This document shows, piece after piece, positions 12,171 to 21,495 of a stretch of DNA of 64,000 bases. The stretch's first letter is position 1. Each line of letters begins with the position of its first letter. Position numbers and translations under genes: made by a program. Source of the stretch: Opisthocomus hoazin (taxonomy: Eukaryota; Chordata; Aves; Opisthocomiformes; Opisthocomidae); assembly GCF_030867145.1 (NCBI RefSeq), contig NC_134428.1, positions 1,984,001 through 2,048,000 on the forward strand, read 5' to 3'. The notes under the pieces are model-generated. The model saw only the letters and a program-made list of their open reading frames with translations. It had not been told where the DNA came from and did no database searches.

Positions 12171-12202
12171 ATTCTGTGATTCTGTGATTCTGTGATTCTG
12201 TG
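12171..12202 (+). repeat. CR1 3' tail, (ATTCTGTG)4
   Basis: Four perfect tandem copies of the octamer ATTCTGTG close the element. CR1 uses such a short tandem tail in place of poly(A). Confidence 0.97.
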
Positions 12203-13005
12203 ATTAATGCCACATGCCCACCAAAAGAGACACTGGGTACCCACTAAAAGACCACGTGCCCAGCAAAATCAATACTGGGTGCCCAACAAGATATCAGCTT
12301 GTGACCAAAATGCCACGTACCCACGAAAAATATCACAGGGTGCCCACCAATATTCCAGGTGGCACCCAAAATGCCAGGTGGCCGACAAAAGAAATGCTGG
12401 CAGCCCACCAAAGGAAATGCCAGGTGGCCACCAAAATAAAGGCTGGTTGCCTATCAAGACGGCAGTTGGCCACCACAACGCGACATGCCCAACAAACAAA
12501 ATGCTGGGTGCCCACCGAGATGCCAGGTGCCACCAAAGGAAATGCTGGGTGGTTAAGGAGATGCCAGGTGGCCACCTGGTGAAGAACTCTGGGTAAGCGT
12601 TTAGGTGGCCATCAAGATAAAGACTAGGTGCCCACCAAGATGCCAGCTGGCCACACAAAATAAATGCTGGGTGCCCATCAGTATGTCAGGTGTCCTCCAA
12701 AACACCACGTACTAGCCAAATGTTATACTGGGTGCTCACCAAGATGCTAGGAGCCAACCAAAACGCCACATGCCCACCAAAACAAAGTCTGGGTCCGTAC
12801 CAAGATGCTGGTTCTCACCATAATAAATGCTGGGTGCAAATGAAGATGCTGTGTGGCCCACCAAATGTTACATGCCCACCAAAAGAAAGGCTGTGTGCTT
12901 ACAGAGATGCCAGGTGGCCACGAATATGCCACGTGTCCACCAAATAATGTCCGGTTGCCTGTCAAGATGCCAGGTGGGCAACAAAAGAAACGCTGGTTGC
13001 CCACC
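12203..13005. repeat. Degenerate minisatellite, ~20 bp subunits
   Basis: About 800 bp are built from diverged copies of ~19-21 bp subunits of the types AATGCTGGGTGCCCACCAAG, ATGCCAGGTGGCCACCAAA and ACGCCACATGCCCACCAAA. The CTGGGTGCC-type subunit recurs at intervals close to 40 or 60 bp, so the subunits are arranged in two- and three-unit higher-order blocks. Overlapping open frames on both strands are low-complexity translations of the repeat, not genes. The array starts directly at the CR1 tail. Confidence 0.85.
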
Positions 13006-14170
13006 TGTGGAATTATTTGTAAAATTAAGGTTTCACATCTGAAAATTAAGGTTTATATGAAAAACGTAGAAGTGTTCACCCACTGAGGAAAAGCATGAAA
13101 TCAAAAGGAGCTCTGAGGATGGGACACAGCTGCAGCAGGCAGGCGAGGAATCCACTAACACAGCAACTCCCTGCAAGGTACCATAGAGGATGGAACGGAG
13201 TGGAGACTCCGTGGCCCTGCTCCGTGATGATAAAGCGAGAAGAAATGGTTCTCTAGAACTGATCAGCAGCTCAGCTGGCCCCCTGAGCCAACAGGTTTTC
13301 GAAACCTTGCCAAAGTGCTATCCTCTCGTGAACTTTGCTCGTTTTAATATCATTTTAATACCAAAACACACCTCCATCCCGAAGGCTCCCCACCTCCGAG
13401 GTGTGACCACCCCTCTTCGAGTCTGCGCTCTCGATTTTTCGTAAACTCTACCTTTAAACGTGAAGCAAGAGAATTTTACACCAATCAAGATAAAAGCTAT
13501 GTATGACTACAGTCACTCAAACTCCACCTTAAAGCTAGAAAGGCTATAAAAATAGCCAGGGAAAAGGGGGATTTTCGGAGAAGAAGATAACACCGTAGAT
13601 CTTCGGAGAAAATGAAGATAACACTGTGAGCCAGTCAAGGGAAACTCCACCTCAGACTGCCTCCGACAGCCGGGATTGGCCGACGGACCGAGCCTTGCTT
13701 CTCCCCTCCTTGGGAAGCCTTGAGTGAGACTTAAACTAGGCGCTTTTCTCGGGAATAGTTACTCCCTAATGTTTATAGCCAGGCTGTATTATTTATAACC
13801 TTTTCACGCGTTTTGGATTTGCACGTGCTTTCTTGCAGGCAGTCACTATCACCGGCAATTCAAAAAACCTCTATGTCTGTTGCAGAAATAACACTGCACT
13901 GTTTCAGTCGCCAGTTGTCACAGTTTCTCACTGAACGTGACCAAATGCGGCCGTGCCAGTTCATGAGCACGACTGGACTGAAGGTGCAGACTGCTATGAG
14001 TGTCTCCAGAATCGTGGGAGTTTAATATACGTATTAAACGCGACTGGAGTGGTAGTGGCAAATTGGACATCACTCAGAATTTCAACCTAGCCTCTCCTAG
14101 CCTCTCACTTTGGTGAAGAGCGTTAGAAAGCAAGGGGGTTTATTTTCTGCCAAATTAACGCAAAAAAAAT
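13006..14170 (+). mobile_element. Candidate 5' LTR of ERV-A
   Basis: The segment begins TGTGGAATTATTTG, where the minisatellite ends, contains a TATA-like CTATAAAAATAG at about 13544-13555, and runs up to the internal region at 14171. Both ends are inferred; no second LTR is present in the window to confirm them, because the 3' half of the element is missing. Ordinary short frames in it are not coding. Confidence 0.4.
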
Positions 14171-14188
14171 TGGCGTCACAGACATGAT
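14171..14188 (+). other. Candidate primer binding site of ERV-A
   Basis: TGGCGTCACAGACATG follows an A-rich run and starts with TGG, as primer binding sites complementary to a tRNA CCA end do. It sits only 13 bases before the first gag ATG, which is unusually close, so the assignment is tentative. Confidence 0.4.
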
Positions 14189-15782
14189 TGCCATGGATAA
14201 ACTGCTGCAAAAGTGTGGTTGTGTCCCTTCCCAAGTCGGAAAGGAGTGGGCCCAGAATTTTTGGAAGGGCGAAAAGAAAGTAGCTGAATGTGTTAAACTG
14301 TGTCAGGTTTCACAAAAACTCCGAACGGGTAAAGGTAAAGGAGTGATTTGTGCAGTGTTAGGCGCCTGTTTATCTTGTGCACAGAAAGAAGCTAAAGAAG
14401 CCCCTGCTCCTACTCTGGTCTCTGCCGTAGAACGTGCAGCTTTAAAATCAGAAAATGAGGTGCTGAAATCAGCATTAGCTTTCCAGAAGGAGACAGGAGA
14501 AAAATGAGAAACTCAGGTTAGGAAACTTACAAGCGAAAACGAGAAATTAGAAAATCAAGTTGATGAGCTCTCAGAGGAAAATCAGCAGCTTAGGATGTTG
14601 TTGGAAAAGGTGAATGGGCTTTTAGATAAAATGCAGCCTTCTGCCCAGGTCCAGCAGATTCGTAAGTTATTGTGTTACCCGAGCTCAGGAATGCAGACTG
14701 AAGATTTTTGGTGTAACGGTGATGATGAGGAGGTCAGTGAAGTCGAAGGGACTTTTGAATCCCAAGTGATACCCCTGAGACCTTTGGTTAAAACTGAACC
14801 AGCTGTTGATGATGATGATGAAATCCATGCCACTGCACGTACCGTGCCGTGGACACCGACAGAGTTGGAAAGAATAAAAGAGAAATACTCCAGGCAGCCA
14901 AGCACGTCACCTGTTGAGTATGTGTGAAGAGTTTCTGCTGAAGGTGGAGATAGAATTATGTTAAGTGAAGATGAAGCGGGAGACACCTGGGGACCTGGAG
15001 TGTTTTTAACCACTATGACAGGAGATCCTTGTTATTCCCTAACCGCCCGAGCAGCCAACTGGGCAGGCGGTATGGATCCGCGGGAAAGGGGAGAGCCGCT
15101 AGAGATCAGAGCTAAGGGTTACTCTGACCTGTCTGCAGCAGTACGAAAAGCAGCTTGTCTGCAAGCTATGTATGACCGGGAGGAGTTTCGAAAATCCCCG
15201 ATGTTAGCTCCTATTGACCCAGACTGACTAGCCCCTCTCACCCGTGGTCTCCCTGATTGCCTTAAGCCATTTACGGTCGAAACTCAAAACCGCATAGGGG
15301 AGATTTGTGACAACCCTCACCGCTGTCGGGGTCGGTGTAACCATATACCCACTTGGAATGAATTTCTACAGGAAATAGACAAATCCAGATGCCAAATGGG
15401 CTGGGCTATCCTAAATGGTGAAAAGCCCCCCGATCCTACCCGAAGGATTCGCCAGGTCCACATAAAAGACTCCAAATCCGATCGAATGCATACTCACAAT
15501 CCTAAACCTGACGGGAGGTTTAAACCTGATAAGGAGGGAAATGAGTTGTGGCGTAAAGCCCTGCACTTGGGGGTACCTCGACGGCTGCTGCACGGCGTCC
15601 CTACGGAAGATCTCCGTGCACTGGTCCAATCCTTAACTAGAAAAAATAATTCGCGTGGGGTAAAGCATCCAACCGGAGAATCTCTTGTTTAAGACAGTGT
15701 TGTGCCTTCTGCACCAGGATCTAACTTGGTTGATTTGTCAGAGTCCCAGCAAAAAAAATCCCATCCCTGGGGAGGGCAGTGA
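14184..15782 (+). pseudogene. ERV-A gag, broken
   Basis: A single reading frame of 533 codons, read here as retroviral gag, is interrupted by TGA at 14505, 14925 and 15225 and TAA at 15690; otherwise it is open to the terminal TGA at 15780-15782. The N-terminal part has a long coiled-coil-like stretch (about 14430-14640), followed by an acidic linker (DDDDE at about 14808) and a region with VPWTPTELERIKEKYS that resembles capsid-side sequence of avian ERVs. A clear CCHC knuckle was not seen; CDNPHRCRGRCNH near 15310 is Cys/His-rich. The frame leads in correct register into the slippery site at 15752. Gag would form the virus-like particle; this copy cannot make it whole. Confidence 0.7.
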
Positions 15783-16095
15783 GCCACCCCGCCCGGCGAG
15801 TACTAACAATTCAATGGCTCCCTGGTAAAATCAATGAACCTTTTATTGCCCTTCCCATTGGACCCCAGAAAATATTAAGTGAATTTCTCATCGATACTGG
15901 GGCCCGAATGTCGATAATCACTAATAAAACAGCACATCTTTTAGGCATAAAACCCACCCGAGGCAAAGACAAATTTATGGGGATTGATGGTGTGATAAAA
16001 ACATGCCCCACTGCAGAAACTACCCTCTGATTACCAGGAGAACAGAGAATGACCAGGAAAGATGTGTCAGTGGGTGCTACACTAAAAATGAGGCT
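15734..16095 (+). pseudogene. ERV-A protease fragment
   Basis: The -1 frame encodes a retroviral aspartic protease with the active-site motif FLIDTGA followed by RMSIIT, within WLPGKINEPF..IGPQKILSEF. It is interrupted by TGA at 16028-16030, the frame continues recognisably for about 20 codons, and the element then breaks off into tandem repeats. There is no RT, integrase, env or 3' LTR. Confidence 0.8.
15752..15758 (+). promoter_or_regulatory. Fossil -1 ribosomal frameshift heptamer (A AAA AAA)
   Basis: The heptamer is in the gag register as A_AAA_AAA, the canonical slippery form. A -1 shift here moves from the gag frame into the protease frame, which is open from 15734 through 16027, while unshifted gag stops 24 bases later at 15780. 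This is the standard arrangement for gag-pro expression in many retroviruses. Confidence 0.7.
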
Positions 16096-16360
16096 TTAGG
16101 ACCTGAAAAGGGGGCTCTAGTCCCTACAGGAGGGGTTTGGTCCATGAAAATGTGGGTCTGGACGCTCAGGATATCAGCTTGGAACCGAAAAAAAGGCTTT
16201 TTACCCTAACAGTGGGGGTTCAAAACCTCAAAATTAAACTGTGGGCTCTAAAAGAAGGCTATGGAGGATAAAAGAAAGGCTCGGTCCCTGAAAAGGAGGG
16301 TTCAGGCCCCCCCGATGAGCTTCTGGGGACTCAAAAGGGCTCCAAGGGTTCCAGGAACTG
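16080..16360. repeat. Degenerate tandem repeat, ~25 bp unit
   Basis: Diverged direct repeats of the type GGGGGTCTGGTCCCTGAAAA recur (GGGGCTCTAGTCCCT, GGTTTGGTCCATGAAAA, GGCTCGGTCCCTGAAAA). The array begins exactly where the protease homology stops, so it marks the ERV-A breakpoint. Confidence 0.6.
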
Positions 16361-16477
16361 GGGTTCCATCAGGCTGGTGGCCAGTCCCCACTGGGGTTCC
16401 CCAGGCCTGCGTTCTACAGCCAGTGCTCCGTCATCTGTTTCTGAATGCTCTGGGCACAGGAACTGAACGCCCATGGA

Positions 16478-16570
16478 GGAAGTTTAGATACAGATACAGG
16501 CACAGACAGAGATAAAGGCGTAGGGACAGGTACAGGCACACGAACAGGCAGAGGGAGAGGTGTAGGTGAC
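16478..16570. repeat. Simple purine-rich ACAGG-type repeat
   Basis: Short imperfect units such as GATACAG, GGCACAG and GGTACAG alternate over ~90 bp. No coding role is apparent. Confidence 0.6.
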
Positions 16571-17639
16571 GGGCTGTGCATTCTTCTTTCCTGGTTCTTT
16601 CTACCTAATGGTTATGGTCATCTGGGACCAAGAGTGGGCAGAGACAGTAGCATTTGGTGCTGTTGTGTTCAAGGTCAACGACGGTGTTTTGCCTAAAAGA
16701 AGAGTTTCTTCCGACAGACACACACGTTTCCTCATTTCCGATGGGAACCCAGCTGGGGCTGCCTGCTGCAGCCCACAGCAACATCTCCAGTGACAAACTC
16801 GGTGGCTTTGCCTTTTTCCCTGACAGACCACTCCAGAAATAAGCCTTCTGGGAGAGAGACCCTAAGTCCTTCTGCATTTCCAGGATGTGCACAACCTTGC
16901 TGGGGTGATTTCTCGCCAGTTTCTCAATCTCTATCCTCCGTATGGTACCCTTTCCTTCAGTGGTATTTAGCAGAGGTTTTTTCAACTCATCTACACAAAT
17001 GACTCAGTTACTAGTTTTTCCAGAGTGTCGCAGTCAAAAATTGCTCAGTCCGCGTGGCTTAAGGCACATGACGATCCAAGCGCTTTACTGATAACGCAAA
17101 CAACATGAAATTAAGGAGAAAGCTCCAAACTAGACACTTTCTAAAGTCAATTAACACCATCAGATTTTCAGACACCCTATGGAGCAAACACAAAAGAGAT
17201 TTCTGAAGCTCTACAAGCATTTCCAAAGGAAAGGTAAGCCAACTGCAAAGTCCTGGTGAGAACTCACCTGTAGTAGCATCCAACCTAAACCTCCCTGACG
17301 CAACTTCAGGCCATTGCCTCTCGTCCTATCGCTAGGATCTTTGGTGACATGGCTCTCTCCTCCACAAGGTTTTTCAGGGTAATTTCCAGCTCTGTGATGA
17401 TTTCTGTGGCTGTGCCCACCAGGATAATCCTCCCTATGTCCCTGAGCATATTCTGAGTTTTCTCCTCCGGTCCCAGGTGGACCAAAGTCATCTGGAGAAA
17501 AGTTCTCTCTGTTTACTGGAGCTTGGCACTGAGTGCCAACAGCATAGCCCTCATGAAACTTTTCATACTGTTATGCTAAGGAATAAAAAGGTGAATCAAA
17601 ATGTGAAATGCTAACTCAAATTAACCAGACTGTTGCTGT
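16571..17639. other. Unassigned sequence with a CR1 scrap
   Basis: Only a ~55 bp antisense piece of an older CR1 type (about 17281-17336, CTAAACCTCCCTGACGCAAC) is recognised. Minus-strand open frames at 16605-16985 and 17306-17491 have no family I can name. Confidence 0.5.
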
Positions 17640-18010
17640 TACAGGTGTTTTTGTAAAGCCCTGCCCTTACTAAGTTTAAAATTAACTATAGAGACTAAGA
17701 AACAGGGTTTTGAACAACGTTACTGTTTCATAAGAAGGATGTACCTGTCCTAAGTAAAACCAGAGAGCGATAATTCCTAGGAATTGCTAACGAGCTATGA
17801 AAATCTGCAGAGATTGCCAAAAGAAACAGGTAACTAGGGGAAAGGCAACTCCAGCAGGGGGAGAGTGATTGCGACCACAGACTCACGGACCACCTACCCC
17901 AATTCTACCCCAGACTCAAACGATGAAGAAACCCAGCATGCATACTAATTTACTTGCTGGACCAAGAGACTTTGACCAGATGCAGACAATCCAGCAACTA
18001 CACCTATTTG
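17640..18010 (+). mobile_element. LTR-like fragment
   Basis: It shares a diverged block with the LTR at 48640-49160: a GGCAACTCCAGCAGGGGGAG-type motif followed by GATTGCGACCACAGACTCA here, against GGCGGCAGGGAGAGATTGCAACCACCGACTCA there (compared by eye). Ends are not defined. Confidence 0.4.
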
Positions 18011-18473
18011 GTTTCTAGCCTGCTCACGTTTGTCAGGAGGTGAAGGATGTCATTACAGGGAAGCTTTAGTTAAAGAGACACCTGCTCCTCAAATCCTGTT
18101 ACCAAATTGTAACTATCCTTTAACATTGATCACTGCCATATTTGAGCTGGTAACCTGCACAGGAAACATCAAGTTTGGACTTTCTCTTTTCCCTGATAAA
18201 AGAAGTTTGGCCTGTAGTACAATTATAGTTTCACCTGAATTACAAAAGAACATCAAGAAACAAAATATGGCCAATATGAGAAAATGTGTGCTGCAGGCAA
18301 AGGCAAAAGGTGAACATCCTATTTAAGCAAAACCAGTTCAGAATTCCTACAAGTTTTAGGGAAAGTTTTAGAATTACATTTGTCTCCGTTTTCGTTTGGC
18401 ATGTTTACCATCTGCAATGAAAAAGTGTATGGGGAAAAAGGCTATGTCATTTTTGCTTGTGTTAGAGGCACTT
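18011..18473. other. Unassigned sequence
   Basis: A 98-codon plus-strand frame (18030-18326) is open but matches nothing I recognise. The 18626-18898 stretch on the other side of the next CR1 scrap is likewise unassigned and would be 3' flank of the RIMBP3-like sequence. Confidence 0.5.
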
Positions 18474-18623
18474 TCACAGAATCACAGAAGCAAGGGACCT
18501 CTGTGGGTCATCTAGTCCAAGCCCCCTGCCGAAGCAGGGTCACCTAGAGCAGGCTGCACAGGACCTTGTCCAGGCAGCTTTTAAATATCTCCAGAGAAGG
18601 AGACTCTACAACCTCTCTGGGCA
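18474..18623 (-). mobile_element. CR1 3' fragment, antisense
   Basis: About 150 bp of CR1 3' end: tail, GGACTAGATGACCCACAGAG-type block and the last ORF2 residues ([23 protein letters not shown]) on the minus strand. Confidence 0.9.
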
Positions 18624-18885
18624 AGTGAGAATGCACATGCACAGCCCTTGCACACCAGCTCTGGGGAAGACCCTCGTAGAGCCCCTCACTCACCTCACTC
18701 CTGCCAGTCCCCCAGTAAGAAGTGGTTTTGAGGACAGGCACTGTTCCTGCCCCAGTGCCTGCTGGCCCAGACCCCCACTTGCTCCAGCAGCTGCACTGAG
18801 ACCCCCTCCTCTGGCACACAGTCCTTTCTGTTCACACACACACAGCACAGAGAGCGAGATGCCACAGGGAGATAGTCAAGAAAAG

Positions 18886-18891
18886 ATTTAA
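18886..18891 (-). terminator. Possible poly(A) signal ATTAAA
   Basis: On the minus strand ATTAAA lies 7 bases after the last stop codon of the RIMBP3-like frame (TAG at 18901-18899). Such a short 3' UTR is odd, so this could be chance. Confidence 0.35.
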
Positions 18892-18898
18892 TAAGAAG

Positions 18899-20686
18899 CT
18901 AGAAGAAGACAGGACAGATGTCATCTGTGTCCTGCAACCAGTCACTTGCCTCTGGAGACTCTGGTGTCATCGGGTGGTCATCTGAGACTTCTTCAGCAAG
19001 ATTAGAACTGTTGACTTCTGCCATTTCTCGCATGCCTTTCAGTTGTTGCTCTGTCTCTTCCAGCTGGATCTGACGACAGACGTTTGTTCAGTTGGCAGAA
19101 TCTCACTCCTCTGCCACTCGCCTTAGGTGCCCTCTCTGCCAAACCCATCTGCCCATGGAGGCGAGTGATTTCTTCAGCCAGTTGGGTGTTTTTGTTTGTC
19201 GTCTCCGTAAGCTGCACCTGTAACTCTTCACAAGTTGGTAGCTGTCTTCATCTGCAGCCACTTGTGCCTGAAGGTCCTCAGCTGCCCTCTGTGAGAAGTC
19301 ATCCTGCTCGTCCTGTGCCAGCAAAGCTCCAGTGGGTTCTCCCATTTCTGCAGCCCTCTGCTGAGGAAATGATGGCCTGCACAGTTCCTCAGCGGAGCTT
19401 TGGATGGGCAGTGGCACTTGAGTATTGACCAGTTGCCTGGCTATTCCTTGTAGCTGCTTGCTAATGAGACCCAGCTTAGCCATATTCTGCTTCAGCCTCT
19501 CCAGTGCCTCCCAGTCTGTAGTATTGATCAGGGAAATGATGTTCTGCAGTTGCCTGGCTGTGTCTTGCAGCTGCTTGCTAAGGAGATGCACCTTAGCAGT
19601 CTTCTGATTGAGCCTCTCTTCCTCTTCCTGCACTTCAGGAGAGCTTGCCTTCCTCAGAAGACTGTTTTCCTCTTGAAGGACACTGCATTGCCTCTCCAGC
19701 TCCTTCAGGGCACTCTGGAGGTGGGCGTTCTGCTCCAGCAGCCTGCTGTGACGGCCACCAGGCAGGCAGTTGTCCTGCTGCCCGACAGTCTGAACACCCA
19801 CCTCTGCCACAGACCGCTCGCTGCCGGCCCTTCCGTGTGGCAGGGAGCCAAAGCTGTGTGGCACCAAGTCTTGCCCCACAGCTTTCAGCAAAACCTCCAC
19901 GCTGTTCCGTTCCTCCTGGAGACAAGCGTCTCTTAAGCTCTGGTAGGTTTTCTGCTGCGCATCTCCATCACAGGAGGAAGATGCCATGAGGCTCTCCAAA
20001 GAGCAGGGCCCGATGGCCCCAGTGCCCAGGAGGGCCGGTAGGCAGTGCCAGGCTGTAGCCTTGGTCCTGGCCTCATTGCAGGAACTGATCTCCTCAAACT
20101 GCTCCGAGAGGTACTTTTGGAAGAGTCTTCTTCGCAGGAGCAGTTCCTCTTGGGGGCAGAGGATGTGAGCAGCCTGCTCGCCATTGGTCTCACCGCACAG
20201 CTTTCTGAGGATGCCCTGGAGCTTACCATGGGCCTCGCTGCTCCCCCCGGCTCTTCTCCCCAGCTCCTTGGCCAGCTGCTGCTGCAGGTGCCGTGCCTGA
20301 CGGACGGCATCATCGCGTTGCTGCTCCAGCTCCTCCTGCAGCTCGTGCAGGTCAGCCTCCTTCGAGCGCAGCAGATGGCAGATCTCCACTGACCGCAGTC
20401 GCTGGTTCAGCTCCTGCAGCCGCTGCAGCTCCAGCTCCTGCCACTGCTCCCACGTGGCGTGCAGCCGTTGGGCCAGGAGCTGCTGCTCCCGCTTCACCGC
20501 ATCCTTCATCTCGCGTGTCTCAGCGATGAAGCAGCGGAGCAGCTCGTGGCAGCGGCGTCGTTCAGCCTCCAGCTCAGCCCGCAGCCTCTCCAGCCGCTGC
20601 TCGTGCTCGTCACTCTGCGCCGGGCCCCGGCAGGGCGAGGGGCGGCTGCGCGGCACAGAGCCCCGTCCCACACCGTCCCGGCTCAT
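18899..20686 (-). pseudogene. RIMBP3-like N-terminal coiled-coil sequence, frame-broken and truncated
   Basis: RIM-binding proteins link presynaptic or manchette scaffolds through SH3 and FN3 domains; RIMBP3 is the testis-type member (known). Here the N-terminal part is recognisable: the ATG at 20686 begins MSRDGVGRG (the upstream extension starts at a GTG), then a Glu/Arg-rich coiled coil at about residues 27-145 with EICHLLRSKEADL and DDAVRQARHLQQQLAKEL, and GETNGEQAAHI near 165-175, all typical of the RIMBP family. A second coiled coil starts near RLLEQNAHLQSALKELERQC. The first frame runs 527 codons, but coding character moves to a second frame near 19230 (EELQVQLTETTNKNTQLAEE) and a third near 19085 (RQIQLEETEQQLKGMREMAE), ending at TAG 18901-18899. 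SH3 and FN3 domains are absent. It is a truncated pseudogene, or a short gene with two sequence errors; unseen introns are a third option. Confidence 0.65.
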
Positions 20687-21188
20687 GGCTGCAGGGATGG
20701 CCAAATGCTGCCACCAACAGCCACCGACGTCGCCTGTCACTGCCTCTCACAGCTGCGGCCAGGTGTGGCCGTGCAGGAGCAGAGACAGCGCCTGCAACCA
20801 GCCGGGGTGGGCGAGGACGGCTTCATACACCTGGCCTGAGCTCACAAAGGAGGGGTGGGACACGTGTCCTTATGAGGTGTGCCCTGGCCATGAGCTCACA
20901 ACACTGGTGTCACCTAATGCCATCTCCTGTAAATGTACAGTTGTGTTCCTTGTCCTGTGAAGTCCTTTTGACTCGTCTGGCTTGGAGCATCAGCAGACAT
21001 TTTGGTTAATTTAACTGAAAATGCCATCTGCCGGGTTGGAAGAGCTGCCAGTTTCCCTCTCCACACCCTCAAACTCCACTGCCATGTCAAATCACCCCGG
21101 GCCCCGTCACCTCCTGGGGCTCCCTGTGTCAGGAATTGTGGTGCTGGGACACCGGTGCCCACGGGGACCTGGTGGCCATGACATGTTG

Positions 21189-21495
21189 CAGAATCACAGA
21201 GTAGTAGGGGTTGGAAGGGACCTCTGTGGGTCATCTAGTCCAACCCCCCTGCCGAAGCAGGGTCACCTACAGCAGGCTGCACAGGACCTTGTCCAGGCGG
21301 GTCTTGAATATCTCCAGAGAAGGAGACTCCACAACCTCCCTGGGCAGCCTGTTCCAGTGCTCCGTCACCCTCAGAGGGAAGAAGTTCTTCCTCATGTTCA
21401 GACAGAACTTCCTCTGCTTCAGTTTGTGCCCATTGCCCCTTGTCCTGTCACTGGGCACCACTGAAAAGAGCTTGGCGCCATCCTCTTGACACCCA
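21189..21495 (-). mobile_element. CR1 3' fragment, antisense
   Basis: About 300 bp of CR1 3' end with the ORF2 C-terminus readable on the minus strand ([20 protein letters not shown] through LDKVLCSLL). It looks young, with few differences from the 8-12 kb copy. Confidence 0.93.

Larger units (their letters stand above)
8056..12202 (+). mobile_element. Near full-length CR1 LINE
   Basis: A 4.1 kb non-LTR retrotransposon carries ORF1 (8121-9245), ORF2 (9365-12106), a short 3' UTR with the GGTTGGACTAGATGACC block, and four perfect ATTCTGTG units at 12171-12202. Typical genomic CR1 copies are truncated to a few hundred bases, so this one is unusually complete. No target-site duplication is visible, as is usual for CR1. 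ORF1 and most of ORF2 are open, suggesting a fairly recent insertion. Confidence 0.95.

Noticed and set aside
12203-13005. CRISPR-like array
   Set aside because: Units are adjacent and diverged, with no constant repeats separated by unique spacers, and the DNA is vertebrate.
12207-13086. Overlapping 120-130 codon frames rich in Trp or His/Lys on both strands
   Set aside because: They are translations of the degenerate 20 bp minisatellite; no start context, domain or independent support.
16605-17491. Minus-strand frames of 60-126 codons that could be exons
   Set aside because: No recognised family or consistent splice sites, and part of the region is CR1 scrap.
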